Program-made: the position numbers and the translations under genes
DNA from: Solirubrobacter sp963724195
GTDB taxonomy: Bacteria; Actinomycetota; Thermoleophilia; Solirubrobacterales; Solirubrobacteraceae
NCBI GenBank assembly: GCA_963724195.1
Contig: CAVRTQ010000025.1
Location: 91,925-155,924, forward strand
Length of the DNA: 64,000 nt
Direction: 5' to 3'
The notes under the pieces: generated by a model
Databases searched by the model: none
Seen by the model: the letters and a program-made list of their open reading frames with translations, nothing else
What the model was told of the DNA's origin: nothing
Part shown: one piece after another, positions 19,098 to 29,150 of the stretch
Layout: each line of letters starts with the position of its first letter
Numbering within the stretch: position 1 is the stretch's first letter

Positions 19098-19529
19098 CTA
19101 CCAGCGGTTGCCGCGCGCGTCGGCGCTTGCGCGGCAGCTGCCGCTGCCGGCGGGGACGCAGTCGCGCGTGAGCTCGCCGTCGGCGGCGCGGGCGATCGAG
19201 TAGGTCGTGCCGGCGACCGAGTCGGCACTGACCGTGAAGGTCTTGCCGGTGCCCTCGGCCTGCAGATTGCGCGCGCCGGCGAGGGACTTCTCGATCTTGA
19301 TCAGCTCCGCGGGAGCGACGTCATCGAAGCCAGCGCGGTCGGTGCCGTAGGCCGTGGCCGCCTTGGCGGCCGTGGTGGCCGCCGCCTTCGCGTGGGCGTC
19401 CTGCGCCTTGGTGCGCTGCCCGAGCAACTGCGGCAGGGCCACGGCGAGCAGGATGCCGAGGATCAGGATGGCGACGAGCAACTCGACGAGCGAGAACCCG
19501 TCCTCGGCGCGGAGGCGGAGGCGGAGCAT
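19098..19529 (-). CDS. GspG-like pseudopilin / type IV pilin
   Basis: Intact, 143 residues. The leader MLRLRLRAEDG precedes FSLVELLVAILILGILLAVA, with Glu5 and a hydrophobic helix typical of prepilins. The helix continues LGQRTKAQDAHAKAAATTAA. The globular part is small and ends with a Cys pair (RDCVPAGSGSCRASADARGN), a C-terminal disulfide loop as in the major pilin. The start is at ATG 19529 with SD GGGGGA. It sits upstream of the pilV operon with its own sigma-28-like promoter, so it may be an alternative pilin subunit. Confidence 0.83.
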   Translation of the reverse strand: MLRLRLRAEDGFSLVELLVAILILGILLAVALPQLLGQRTKAQDAHAKAAATTAAKAATAYGTDRAGFDDVAPAELIKIEKSLAGARNLQAEGTGKTFTVSADSVAGTTYSIARAADGELTRDCVPAGSGSCRASADARGNRW

Positions 19530-19539
19530 GTCCCCCGGG

Positions 19540-19566
19540 TGATCGACCGGGGGAACGCGGGGTTTA
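19540..19566 (-). promoter_or_regulatory. Weaker sigma-28-like promoter of the GspG-like pilin
   Basis: Minus strand TAAA (19566-19563), 15 bases, GTCGATCA (19547-19540): 6 of 8 in the -10 element, ending 10 nt before ATG 19529. The TAAA includes the stop codon of the upstream small zinc-ribbon-like gene. Confidence 0.5.
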
Positions 19567-19743
19567 GGCCGGGTTGTCGGCCGGGTGGCCTTCGCGCGCG
19601 GGCGCTTGGGCGTCACGCGCGGCGTCGAACCGCCCGGTGCCGTCGCACCACGGGCAGCGCACGCGATGGGGTTCGCCGCCGAGGCCGGAGATCAACTCTC
19701 CGCTCCCGCGGCAGGCGGTACAGGTGCCGGGATCGTGCTCCAT
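19564..19743 (-). CDS. Small CxxCxGxG zinc-ribbon-like protein
   Basis: A 59-residue protein starting at ATG 19743. It contains two cysteine knuckles, CTACRGSGELISG and CPWCDGTGRFD, separated by about 15 residues. This is the pattern of a single DnaJ-type zinc centre (two CxxCxGxG motifs bind one zinc). The rest is hydrophilic and Ala/Pro-rich. It is 16 bases downstream of the gene at 19760-20426, so probably the last gene of that operon. Possible role as a small chaperone or adaptor; no specific function can be assigned. Confidence 0.65.
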   Translation of the reverse strand: MEHDPGTCTACRGSGELISGLGGEPHRVRCPWCDGTGRFDAARDAQAPAREGHPADNPA

Positions 19744-19759
19744 TGGGCGTGCAGGGTAC

Positions 19760-20426
19760 TCAGAAGCCGGGCGGGGCCACCGAGCCGGTGCGCGGCTGCG
19801 GGTTGCCGGCGACCGTCGGATCGGCGGATCTGTCGCTCGGGAGCGACCGCCGCATCGTGGGCGGCACCTCGCGATCGGTGAGCGGGCGCAGCAGGCCGTA
19901 GGAGCGAAACGCGGTCTCGGCGGCTGAGGGGCTCGGCGACGCGGAACAGGATGCCGAGGATGGCGGGCACGCCGAGCGGCGAGCGGTCGGCGAGCGCCTC
20001 GAACGCGTGCGCTTCCATCGTCGGCTTGAGCTGCTCAGCGGTGAGCGGCTTGGTGAACAGCAGGGCGCCGCTGGGCGCCGCGTCCTCGTCACCCACGACG
20101 GTCAGCGCCGACCCGCCGGTGCTCGTCCACAGCCAGCCCTCGATGCCCTGCTCGCGCGGCACGACCGCGGTCGCGCTGAGGCGCTTGAGGATCGGGAAGC
20201 GGCCCACCTGGCCCTTGACCTTGTCGCCGCCGCGGTCGACCATGCCCAGGTGCAGCTGCCCGAGCGTGAGCTTGAGCGGCGTGTGGAAGAACCCGTCGAC
20301 CTCGAGCGTGGCGCCGTGCGGGTTGATGCGCAGGGCGTCCGGGGCCAGGCGCCGGCCTGACTCGAACTGGATCGTGAGCGTCCGGCCCGCGGGGTTGCCG
20401 CCGGCCGGCGGTGGAGCGGAAGCCAT
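19760..20426 (-). CDS. Hypothetical protein (frame change)
   Basis: About 220 residues, not recognised. The N-terminus is Ala/Pro-rich (MASAPPPAGGNPAG), followed by a beta-rich region (RTLTIQFESGRRLAPDALRI, GATLEVDGFFHTPLKLTLGQ) and an alpha/beta part (GALLFTKPLTAEQLKPTMEA). After a frame change near 19930 the frame AETAFRSYGLLRPLTDREVP leads to the stop. No signal peptide or TM segment. The start overlaps the stop of the acetyltransferase gene (TAATG), so the two are co-transcribed. Confidence 0.6.
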
Positions 20427-20932
20427 TACCGGGCCGAATCGTAGTCGCGCGCTTCGCCGAGCAGGCGCTCCACCAGGACCGTGTCGACCCAGCGGCCCTC
20501 GAGCTTCGCGTGGCGGCGCTGGATGCCGACCTCCGTGAAGCCCGTCTTGTGGTGCAGCGCCCGGGAGGCGACGTTGGTGGCGAAGACCCGGCTGGTGAGC
20601 TTGTGGTAGCCCGCCTGCTCGGCGGCGTCGGCGAGCGCGTTCAGCAGCGTGGAGCCGACGTTGCGGCCGCGGGCGTCCGACGAGACGTACACGGTGTGCT
20701 CCCCCACTCCGGCGTAGGCCTCGCGGGTGGAGTAGGCCGAGACCCGGGCGAAGCCGAGGACCGTGTCGTCGTCGGTGGCGACCAGGAACGGGCCGCGGGT
20801 GTCGAGCCACTCCACGACCTCGCCGGGGGTGCGGGGGCGGGTCTCGAACGTGGCCTGGCGCTCCGCGATCCCGTGGTTGTAGATCGCGACGACCTGCTCG
20901 GCGTCCGTGGCCGTGGCGGGGCGGATCGTCAT
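20426..20932 (-). CDS. GNAT acetyltransferase, phosphinothricin/arsinothricin type
   Basis: An intact 168-residue GNAT protein. The start MTIRPATATDAEQVVAIYNH and IAERQATFETRPRTPGEVVE match the Pat/Bar/ArsN1 type, with the acetyl-CoA loop SSDARGRNVGSTLLNALADA and the typical RALHHKTGFTEVGIQRRHAK. Family members acetylate phosphinothricin, methionine sulfone or arsinothricin; the natural substrate here is unknown. It overlaps both neighbours by 1-4 bases. Confidence 0.85.
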   Translation of the reverse strand: MTIRPATATDAEQVVAIYNHGIAERQATFETRPRTPGEVVEWLDTRGPFLVATDDDTVLGFARVSAYSTREAYAGVGEHTVYVSSDARGRNVGSTLLNALADAAEQAGYHKLTSRVFATNVASRALHHKTGFTEVGIQRRHAKLEGRWVDTVLVERLLGEARDYDSAR

Positions 20933-21642
20933 GCCGCCTGCACCTCCTCGAGCGCCTTCTCGAGCTTGGTGATGTCGGCGGTGAGCTGCGCACGGCGGGT
21001 GCGGAGCTCGGTCAGGTCTGTGGTCTGCTGGGGCAGGGTCGCCAGTTGCTGGTTGAGGTCGTCCAAGCGCCGTTGCAGCGTGGCACGCGCGCCCCGGTCG
21101 AGGACATACTCCCCCGGTCGCGCGCCCTTGCGCACCGCCGGTGAGCGGGTGATCTGCGTCAGGAACACGGCCAGCGGGTCCTTCCCGGCCACGTCATGGC
21201 CGGCTTGGGTGAGGAGGTCGAACCACTCCCGGTAGTGCAGCGCATCGCGGCCGGAGGCGACGAGCAGCGCCACCGCCGTGGTCCGGATCGCGGGGCCGCG
21301 CAGGGTGGCGCGGCCGCCCTCGGTGGCGGCCGGCGACGAGCGCGGCGGGTGGCCGCGTGACCGCGAGCGGCGTCGTCGCGCCGGCCCGCGCCGCGCGCCG
21401 GCCGTGGCGTCGCCGGGCGCCGCCTCGCGCGTGGCGTCGCCGGTCGCCGCCGCGGGCGCCTCGCCGGGCGTCGCCAGGTCGTCGAGGCGGGCGGTCAGCG
21501 CGTCGATCTCCGCCATGCCCGCCTCGATCCGCGCGAGCGAGGCGCGCAGCGCGTCCGCCTCGCGGGCGAGCTGGGCGCGTTGGCGCTCGAGCGTCTCGCG
21601 CTCGGCGACGACGGCGCGCAGGAGGCGGGGGGACGGTCCCAT
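20929..21642 (-). CDS. Coiled-coil protein with HARE-HTH-like winged helix
   Basis: 237 residues, intact. N-terminal coiled coil (RETLERQRAQLAREADALRA to EIDALTARLDDL), then a basic Ala/Arg linker, then a winged-helix-like domain (IRTTAVALLVASGRDALHYR, EWFDLLTQAGHDVAGKDPLA, GEYVLDRGARATLQRRLDDL), and a second coiled coil at the C-terminus (RRAQLTADITKLEKALEEV). The middle domain follows the HARE-HTH pattern (LHYREW, L.Q..G, KDP, G.Y.LD), a module found in RNA polymerase delta and chromatin proteins. Probably DNA-binding; function unknown. Confidence 0.6.
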   Translation of the reverse strand: MGPSPRLLRAVVAERETLERQRAQLAREADALRASLARIEAGMAEIDALTARLDDLATPGEAPAAATGDATREAAPGDATAGARRGPARRRRSRSRGHPPRSSPAATEGGRATLRGPAIRTTAVALLVASGRDALHYREWFDLLTQAGHDVAGKDPLAVFLTQITRSPAVRKGARPGEYVLDRGARATLQRRLDDLNQQLATLPQQTTDLTELRTRRAQLTADITKLEKALEEVQAA

Positions 21643-21859
21643 CGGTTCTGCCGTTCTACACGGCGTGGCCGCGCAGACCCCACGTGGGGCTGTGCAGAAC
21701 CTGTGCGTATCTCGCGATTTCGACCGCTACGCGGTGCACAAGGTTGTGCGTAGCGCAACCGTTCTCCGCAAAATGCAGGGAGATCGCGTTCCGTCCGGAG
21801 GCGGCGCAAATCTACGCCGTCCTACGTGGACCTGCGTAGCACCGGAAGGAGCCAGTCGT
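21643..21859. other. Divergent intergenic region with several palindromes
   Basis: A 217-base gap between the HARE-HTH gene (minus) and a small plus-strand gene. It contains short inverted repeats (for example CCCCACGTGGGG near 21680) and is less GC-rich than its surroundings. No RNA family is recognised. It probably holds the promoters of both flanking genes. Confidence 0.5.
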
Positions 21860-22030
21860 ATGCCTCGCCCGACGTCCCCCAACCCTTCGCCACGCGGTGA
21901 AGAGCACCTGCTCAGCGACGACCTGAGCACCCTCGTCTCGCTCGGGCTGGTCGAGGAGCGCGACGAGCCGCAAGGGCTCGTGTACGCCCTCACCGACCTG
22001 GGCCGTCACACGCCCGAGTTCGGGACGTAG
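21860..22030 (+). CDS. Small winged-helix-fragment-like protein
   Basis: 56 residues from ATG 21860, with a good SD (GGAAGGA) 9 bases upstream. The C-terminal half LVSLGLVEERDEPQGLVYAL followed by TDLGRHTPEF resembles the wing of MarR/PadR-type regulators, without a recognisable recognition helix. It precedes the DUF2277 gene by 11 bases. Real gene status rests on the SD and spacing. Confidence 0.5.
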   Translation: MPRPTSPNPSPRGEEHLLSDDLSTLVSLGLVEERDEPQGLVYALTDLGRHTPEFGT

Positions 22031-22041
22031 TCTTTGGAGGT

Positions 22042-22311
<270 letters not shown>

Positions 22312-22344
22312 GGGTCGGCGAACGGCATCACCGAGGAGCGGCAG

Positions 22345-22361
22345 GACCCGCCGCGCGGGTC
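22345..22361 (+). terminator. Short hairpin after the DUF2277 gene
   Basis: GACCCGC, loop CGC, GCGGGTC (22345-22361): a perfect 7-bp stem between the DUF2277 gene and the convergent NmrA-type gene. Confidence 0.5.
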
Positions 22362-22469
22362 TCGGCTCGGCGAGTCGTCTGAGTTGCGATCGTGTGAGTT
22401 CAGCCGGAAAACGAGAGTCAGGCTCCGCAGGACGCCGGGCGCCTCGCTCACCCTCCTCGATGCTGCCTT

Positions 22470-23241
22470 TCAGCGGCGCAGGAACTCCTGACAACGCCGT
22501 GGCTGGGCGCCCCGTCAACTCGCGCACGTCGTCGGACACGCCCGCGAGGGACCCGTCGCGGATGGCCTGGTAGGTCGAGACCCAGCCGGCGACCTCCCAG
22601 TCGGGGGCGCCGTACGAGGCGCGTGAGGCGAACGCCTCCTCGTCGGTCTCGTCGACGTACTCGACGCCCAGCAGGTCGGCGACCTCGGCGATCGAGAACG
22701 CGGACGGGCCCGTGAGGTCGAACGTCTCCCCGTCGCGCGGCGCGCGCAGCACGGCCACGGCGGCCGCCGCGACATCGTCGCGCAGGATCGCGGAGACGCG
22801 GCCGTCGCCCGCCGGGCCGCGGATCACGCCGTCGACGGCCAGGTTCGGCATGAAGTCCATGTACAGGTTCATGCGCAGGAAGGTCCAGGCCACGCCGGAC
22901 GCCCGGATGTGCTCCTCGGTGGCCCAGTGGTCGCGGGCGAGCGTGAACGTGGCGTCGGGCGCCGCGTTGAAGAACGAGAGGTAGACGATCCGGGCCACGC
23001 CGGCCGCCACGGCCGCGTCGACGGCGGTCTTGTGCTGCTGGACGCGGTCGGCCGACTCGCCGGCCGGGATCAGGAACACGGTCTCGACGCCCTCGAAGGC
23101 GGCCCGCATGCCGTCGAAGTCGCCGTAGCCGGCCGCGATCCGCGCATCGCCGTACGGACGGCGCGCGATCAGGACCGGGGCGTCGAGCCCGGCGGCGACG
23201 CGGCGCCCGATCTCCCCCGTGGCTCCGGTGACGGCGATCAC
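22470..23241 (-). CDS. NmrA/atypical SDR NAD(P)-binding oxidoreductase (frame change at 3' end)
   Basis: A Rossmann fold from the first residue (VIAVTGATGEIGRRVAAGLD, with the atypical SDR motif GATGEIG), then YGDFDGMRAAFEGVETVFLI and ARIVYLSFFNA. The end is typical of azoreductase/NmrA relatives (FDLTGPSAFSIAEVADLLGV). A one-base deletion near 22490 restores ATALSEFLRR and the stop at 22470. It starts at GTG 23241, overlapping the stop of the upstream SDR gene by 4 bases. The substrate is unknown; a quinone or NADPH-sensing role is possible. Confidence 0.8.
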
Positions 23242-24011
23242 GGCAGGATGTGGTCGACGTAGCCGCCGTCCACCCGCACGGCACCGCCGGTGGTGGCCGA
23301 CGCGAGGTCGGAGCTCAGGTAGGCGACGAGGTTCGCGATCTCGTCGGGCTCGATCAGGCGGCCGAGCAGCGAGTTCGGGCGATGCTCGGCCACGAACTGG
23401 CGCTGCGCGTCGTCCCACTCGAGCTCGGAGCCGACGAGCGAGTAGACGAAGTCCTCGACGCCTTCGGTGTGGGTCGGGCCGGCGATCACGGAGTTGACGG
23501 TCACGCCGCTGCCCTTCGCGGCCTTCGCGAACCCGCGCGAGACGCCGAGCAGCGCGGTCTTGGTCACGCCGTAGTGGACCATCTCCTCGGGGATCACGAC
23601 CGCGGAATCCGAAGCCATGAACTGCACGCGACCCCAGCCGCGCTGCATCATGCCCGGCAGGTAGTGGCGCGTGAGCCGGATCGCCGACATCACGTTCACG
23701 TCCCAGAAGCGCTGCCAGGTGTCGTCGTCGATCTCCAGGACCGGCGTCGGCGCGAAGATCCCGAGGTTGTTGACCAGGATGTCGACGTCCGCGAGCGCGT
23801 CGAACACCCGCTGCGCGCCCTCGGCGGTGCTGACGTCGGCCGCGACCCCCTCCACGCCCAGCTCGTCCGCGACCGCACGGACCTTGGCCTCGTCGCGCCC
23901 GTTGATGGTCACCGCCGCGCCGCACCCCGCGAGCTTCGCGGCGATCGCGCGGCCGATGCCCTGGGTCGAGCCGCTGATGAAGGCCCTGCGGCCCGAGAGG
24001 TCGATGTCCAT
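23238..24011 (-). CDS. Short-chain dehydrogenase/reductase
   Basis: Intact, 257 residues. Classical SDR motifs: cofactor loop SGSTQGIGRAI (residues 13-23), NNLG in place of NNAG, catalytic Ser in MASDSAVV, YGVTK (Tyr and Lys), and C-terminal GGAVRVDGGYVDHILP. The Arg after the second strand (INGRDEAKV) suggests NADP(H). It is co-transcribed with the NmrA-type gene through a GTGA overlap. Substrate unknown. Confidence 0.9.
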   Translation of the reverse strand: MDIDLSGRRAFISGSTQGIGRAIAAKLAGCGAAVTINGRDEAKVRAVADELGVEGVAADVSTAEGAQRVFDALADVDILVNNLGIFAPTPVLEIDDDTWQRFWDVNVMSAIRLTRHYLPGMMQRGWGRVQFMASDSAVVIPEEMVHYGVTKTALLGVSRGFAKAAKGSGVTVNSVIAGPTHTEGVEDFVYSLVGSELEWDDAQRQFVAEHRPNSLLGRLIEPDEIANLVAYLSSDLASATTGGAVRVDGGYVDHILP

Positions 24012-24020
24012 CCCGTCAGG

Positions 24021-25802
24021 CTACGCGCGCAGCCGGTCCCGCAGTCCGGAGGCGCGCGCGATCGGATTCCCCACCGCGGCGCGCACCGACGTCTCCGTGC
24101 CGACCAGCACCAGCTGCTTCTGCGCGCGCGTCACCGCGGTGTAGAGCAGCTCGCGCGTGAGGATCGGCGAGGCCGCCGAGGGCAGCAGCACGACGGCCGT
24201 CTCGAACTGCGAGCCCTGGCTCTTGTGCACGGTCATCGCGTACACCGTGTCCACCGCGGAGAGCCGGGTGGGTGCGAACGTGACCACCTCGCCGCGCCGC
24301 TCGAACGCCGCGCTGACGCTGCCCGGCGCCGTCGCCACGACCACGCCGGTGTCGCCGTTGCGCAGGTGCAGCGAGTAGTCGTTCTCCGTCACCAGCAGCG
24401 GCCGCCCCGCGTACCAGCGGCCGCGGTCGAGCTCGCTCTCCAGCCACGCCTCGATCCGCGCCATCCACACCGCCACGCCGTACGAGCCGTGCCGGTGCGC
24501 GCACAGCACCCGGAACGCGCCGAGCGCCTGCAGCGCCCCGGCGGCGTCCCCGGCCCGCGCCGCGGCGATCACGGCCCGCGCGGCCGCCAGCGCGGCCGCC
24601 CGCACGTCGCCGAGCTTGTCCAGGGCGTCCGGCGCGGCGATGTCCACGTCGATCCAGCGCACGCCTTCGGGCTCGGCGCGCAGGACGGACAGCACCTCCT
24701 CCGGCTGGTTGCGGCGGATCGCGGACGCGAGGTCGCCGATCCCGGCCCCGAAGCGGAAGACGTGATCGAGCGCCACGACGCCTTCGCGCCCGGCCTCGAC
24801 GATGTCGCTGAGCACGGCGCCGGCCTCGATCGAGGAGAGCTGGTCCGGGTCGCCGACCAGGATCAACCGCGCCTCCGGCCGCACCGCCTCGACCAGCCGG
24901 GCCATCATCGACAGCGACACCATCGACGTCTCGTCGACGATCACGACCTCGTGCGGGAGCCGGTTGCCGCGATGATGGCGACGGCGGTTCGTGCCGGGCC
25001 GCGCGCCCAGCAGCTTGTGCAGCGTCGAGGCGCTGAGGCCGAGCATGAACTCGCGCGCGGCCTCGAAGCGGGGGTCGGCCGCGGCCTCGTGCACCGCCTC
25101 CTCCAGCCGCTGTGCCGCCTTGCCGGTCGGTGCGGCGAGCGCCACGAGCGGCGGCACCCCGCCGGACTGCTCGACCAGCAACGCCAGGATCCGCGCCACG
25201 GTCGTGGTCTTGCCCGTGCCCGGGCCGCCCGCCACGACCGCGAACCGCCGCCGCACCGCGGCCTCCGCCGCCGCGCGCTGGCTGTCGTCCGGCCCGCCCA
25301 CGAACAGCCGGTCCAGGCCGGCTTCGAGCACGTCGGCGCGCACCGTGGCGGGCCCGAACGCGAGCAGATCCTCGGCGACGCGGCACTCCTCGCGCCAGTA
25401 GCGATCCAGGTACAGCGACGAGCCCACGAGCCGCAGCGGCCGGTTCGGGAACCCGTCCTCACCGACCGCGACGAGCGGGCTCGCCGCCAGCCGCGCGAGC
25501 CAGTCCTCCGGCGACGGCCAGGGCAGCTCGGACAGGTCGATCTCCTCGTCCTCGCTGTCCACGCTCGCCGTCTCGGCGATCCGCTGCAGGTCCACGAAGA
25601 CGTGCCCGTGCCGCGGCGCGCGGACCGCCAGCGCCGCGGCCAGCGCGATCGCCTCGTCGGTCTCGCCCGCCAGCGCCGTCAGCCGCATGGCCACGTGGAC
25701 GTCGGCGGCGGCCAGCAGCCCGATGGCGTTGAACGGCTCCAGCAGCCCGTCCGCGCGCACGGCGCGGCGGCCGTCGAACGGGTCCAGCTCCGGCGCGGTC
25801 AT
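24021..25802 (-). CDS. recD: Exodeoxyribonuclease V alpha subunit (RecD helicase)
   Basis: 593 residues, intact. SF1B helicase motifs: Walker A GGPGTGKTTTVARILALL, the alanine-rich LVALAAPTGKAAQRLEEAV, Walker B HEVVIVDETSMVSLSMMARL, GDPDQLSSIEAGAVL (motif III), and motif VI-type MTVHKSQGSQFETAVVLLPS with LLYTAVTRAQKQLVLVG. It is the 5'-3' motor of RecBCD. ATG 25802 overlaps the recB stop by 4 bases; gene order recC-recB-recD. Confidence 0.93.
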   Translation of the reverse strand: MTAPELDPFDGRRAVRADGLLEPFNAIGLLAAADVHVAMRLTALAGETDEAIALAAALAVRAPRHGHVFVDLQRIAETASVDSEDEEIDLSELPWPSPEDWLARLAASPLVAVGEDGFPNRPLRLVGSSLYLDRYWREECRVAEDLLAFGPATVRADVLEAGLDRLFVGGPDDSQRAAAEAAVRRRFAVVAGGPGTGKTTTVARILALLVEQSGGVPPLVALAAPTGKAAQRLEEAVHEAAADPRFEAAREFMLGLSASTLHKLLGARPGTNRRRHHRGNRLPHEVVIVDETSMVSLSMMARLVEAVRPEARLILVGDPDQLSSIEAGAVLSDIVEAGREGVVALDHVFRFGAGIGDLASAIRRNQPEEVLSVLRAEPEGVRWIDVDIAAPDALDKLGDVRAAALAAARAVIAAARAGDAAGALQALGAFRVLCAHRHGSYGVAVWMARIEAWLESELDRGRWYAGRPLLVTENDYSLHLRNGDTGVVVATAPGSVSAAFERRGEVVTFAPTRLSAVDTVYAMTVHKSQGSQFETAVVLLPSAASPILTRELLYTAVTRAQKQLVLVGTETSVRAAVGNPIARASGLRDRLRA

Positions 25803-28800
25803 ACCCCGTCCTCCAGCAGCTTGTCCAGCTCGAGCACCAGCGCGGCCGGCGCGCGCCACGTGAAGACGCCGCACGGCTGCCCATCGACCACCGGCGTGTC
25901 CGCGCCGATCATGCCGCGGATGAACAGGTACAGCACGCCGCCCAGGTGCGTCGCCGGGTCGTAGCCCGCCAGCCGCCAGCGCAGGTAGCGGTGCAGCGCC
26001 ACCGTGTACAGCAGCGCCTGCAGCCCGTAGTGCGCGCGTTCCATCTCCTCGGCGAGCGCCGCCGGCCGGTAGTGCCAGGCCGTGAGCGGCTCGCCGGGCG
26101 CGGCGAGCCAGTTCGTCTTGTAGTCGACGACGTAGAACGCGCCGTCCAGCCGCAGCGCGAGGTCGATGCTGCCCGTGAGGTAGCCGCGCACCGCCGCGCG
26201 CAGGTCCGGGTCGCTCAGCCGGTCCGCGTAGCCCGCGAGCGGATCACCCGCCGGGAGGTGACGGCGCAGGACGTCGCCGATCGCGCTCGGCGTCACGGTG
26301 CCGACCGGCGCGTCCCCACCGGCCAGCGGCAGCTCGAAGTTCAGCTCGTCCAGCCGGTCCGAGCGCGGCACGTCGCACAGCCGCACGTTGTTCACGAGCG
26401 GGCCGAGCGGCGTCTCCATCGCGGCCCGCAGGCCGGCGATGGCGGCGGCACGGTCCCCCAGCTCCACGGGCCGGCGCGCCATCGTCTCCCCCACGTGCTG
26501 CGCCAGCTCGGCGTCCAGGTCCGGGCGCCGCGAAGTCCGCCGCCTCGAAGATCGTGTGCACGAACGTGCCGAACGCGGTGCCGCCCGGGCCTTCGCCGAG
26601 CAGCAGGGGCATGTCGGCCAGCTCGCCGGCGGGATCCTCGATCGGGGTCGGCGGCTCCTCCGGCTCGTCCTCGACGACACGTTCCTCCGGCTCGCTGGCC
26701 ACGCGCGACTCGTGCGAATCGGCCGTGATGTCCGAGTACGACGTGCGCCGCCACTGCTGGTCGAGCTCACGGGCCAGCTCGGCCGCCGACAGCGCACCCG
26801 GCGGCGTCGGGTGGCTCACCCAGTACTCCGGCGCCGCGAGCGTCGAACGCTCGAGCGAGATCGAGCCCCCGGCGTCCGCCTGCAGGCGCATGAACGCGCG
26901 GATCGCGTCGTTGTCCAGCGGCGTGGCGGACCCGTCCGTGGCGATCGTGCCGTCGGGGGCGCGCGCGAACAGCAGCCGCCCGAGCGAGGAGTGCCGCGAG
27001 TCGAACGAGCCCGCCCACCACACGATCGCCTGGTGCTGCGCGCGGGTGAGCGCCACGTAGGCCAGCCGCAGGTCCTCGCCGCGCTGCTCGAAGATGAACT
27101 GCTTGCGGTGCTGGTCGTAGGTGGAGCCGCTGAGCCCCACGTCCACGCGCCGCGCGTTGCCGGCCGCCGTGTCGTGGTAGGCGACCGGGCCGCTGCGCGG
27201 GATGTAGCCCGGCTCCCACAGGTACGGGTAGTAGACGATCGGGAACTCGAGGCCCTTGCTGCGGTGGATCGTCAGCACCTGCACGGCCTCGTCGTCGGAC
27301 TCCAGCCGGCGGCTGCGCTCCTCGTCGGCCTCCTGCTCGGCCGAGGCGATCCGCGCGCGCAGCCAGGTGACCAGCGCGGCCGTGCCCATCTGCTCGGTCT
27401 TGGCCGCGGCGTGCAGCAGCTGCGCGACGTGGCGCAGGTCGGTGAGCCGGCGCTCGCCCGACGTGTCCGCGAGCACGCGCCCGGGCAGGCCCTCGACCAG
27501 CGCGATCGTCTCCATCAGCGCCGCCACGCCCTTCTCGCGCAGCACCCGCGCCCAGTGGTGCAGCCGCTGGTGCACGTCCTCCCAGGCGTCGTCGTCGGCC
27601 GCCGCGACCTTCTCCGCCGTCCAGCCGAGGAACGGCGTGAGCGCGGCGGTGTGCGCGCGGCGCGGGTCGGCCGGGCGTTCGATGGCCGCCAGCAGCCGCA
27701 TCCAGTCGCGCGCCGCGAGCGTGCCGAACACGCTCCCGGCGCCGTTGATGACGGCGGGCACGCCGACCGCGTCCAGCTCGTCGCGGATGAGCGCCGCGTT
27801 GCGGTGCGTGCGCACGAGCACGGCGATGTGGCCCGGGCAGACCGTGACCCGCGAGTGCCGGGTGCCGTCCTCGTTGCGGCGCTCGATCTCCGCACCCGAG
27901 TTCAGCAGCCGGACGAGGTCCGCGGCCAGGTCCTGGGCGATGTGCTCGCGCGCCGGCGCGTTGGAGGCGTAGCCCTGGCGGGTCATCGTCACGTCGTCGC
28001 GCCGCAGGAAGCGCACGCGCAGCGGCTCACTGACCGGCGCGCCCGTGAGCCGGGGCTCGCGGTTCGGCGGCGCCGCCTCCACCGTGCGATACACGATCCC
28101 CTCGTCGCCGAGCTTGGCGCCGCCGAACATCGTGTCGTAGGCCCGCAGCAGCCCTTCGTCGCTGCGCCAGTTGACCTGCAGCGTCGCCTGCGTGGTCGCC
28201 GCCCGCGCCGCGTCGAGGTAGGCGTAGACGTCCGCGCCGCGGAAGGCGTAGATGGCCTGCTTGGGGTCGCCGATCAGCACCAGCGTCCCGTCACCGGCGG
28301 CGAACGCGGCGCGCATGATCGCCCACTGCACCGGGTCCGTGTCCTGGAACTCGTCGACGAGCACGACGCGGTAGCGGGCCTGCAGCTTGCGCGCGACGTC
28401 CGCGCCCTCCGGGCCCGCCAGCGCGGCCTCCAGCCGGATCAGCAGGTCGTCGTAGGTGAGGATGCCCGCCCGCCGCTTGCGCGCCTCGAGCTCGGCCCGC
28501 ACCGCGCACGCGAGCCGGTAGCGCATCGCGGGGTCGGTGTCCTGGGGCGCGCGCTCGGGCTCCAGCGCCGCGGTCGGATGCTCCATCGCCACGCGCGCGA
28601 TCTGCAGCGCCTCGGCGCGCGAGATCCGCGGCTTCTCGTCCCAGTGGAAGCGACGGACGTAGAGGTCGTCGACGACCTCCACGAGCAGGTCGTCGATCTC
28701 CTCCACGACGGTCATGTCGCGCTCGACGTCGCCGGCCACGCCGAGGCTGCCGAGCGCCTCCTGGCAGAAGGAGTGGATGGTGGCGATCGTCGCCGCGTCG

Positions 28801-29150
28801 AAGTCGGCCAGTGCGCGGGCGAGGTTGGCGCGGCGCGTCTCGACCTCGTGTCTCGGTCCTTGGACGAGCAGCTGCACGACCTCGTCGCGGCCCGGATCGG
28901 CGCCGGCCAGGAACGCCTCCAGCCCGGCCTCCACCGCGACCAGGCGCTCCCGCACGCGGTCGCTGAGCTCGCCGGTGGCGATCCGCGTGAAGGTCACCAG
29001 CAGCAGCTGCTGCAGCGGCGTGCCCTCGGCGACGTAGCGCGCGGCCAGCGCCGCGATCGTGTACGTCTTGCCCGTCCCGGCACTCGCTTCCAGGACGGTC
29101 ACGCCCGTCGGCAGCGGGCCGCAGACGTCGAACGGCGGTGCGCTGGTCAT
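25799..29150 (-). CDS. recB: Exodeoxyribonuclease V beta subunit (RecB helicase-nuclease; one frame change)
   Basis: The N-terminal UvrD-like helicase has Walker A LEASAGTGKTYTIAALAARY, VLVDEFQDTDPVQWAIMRAA (Walker B), GDPKQAIYAFRGADVYAYL, and VQVLTIHRSKGLEFPIVYYP with LAYVALTRAQHQ. A frame change near 26525 (an extra G) leads into the PD-(D/E)XK nuclease, GSIDLALRLDGAFYVVDYKT, with the Asp and Lys-containing motif intact. About 1117 residues in total. It is the 3'-5' motor and nuclease of RecBCD for double-strand break processing. The start overlaps the recC stop (ATGA). Confidence 0.93.
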
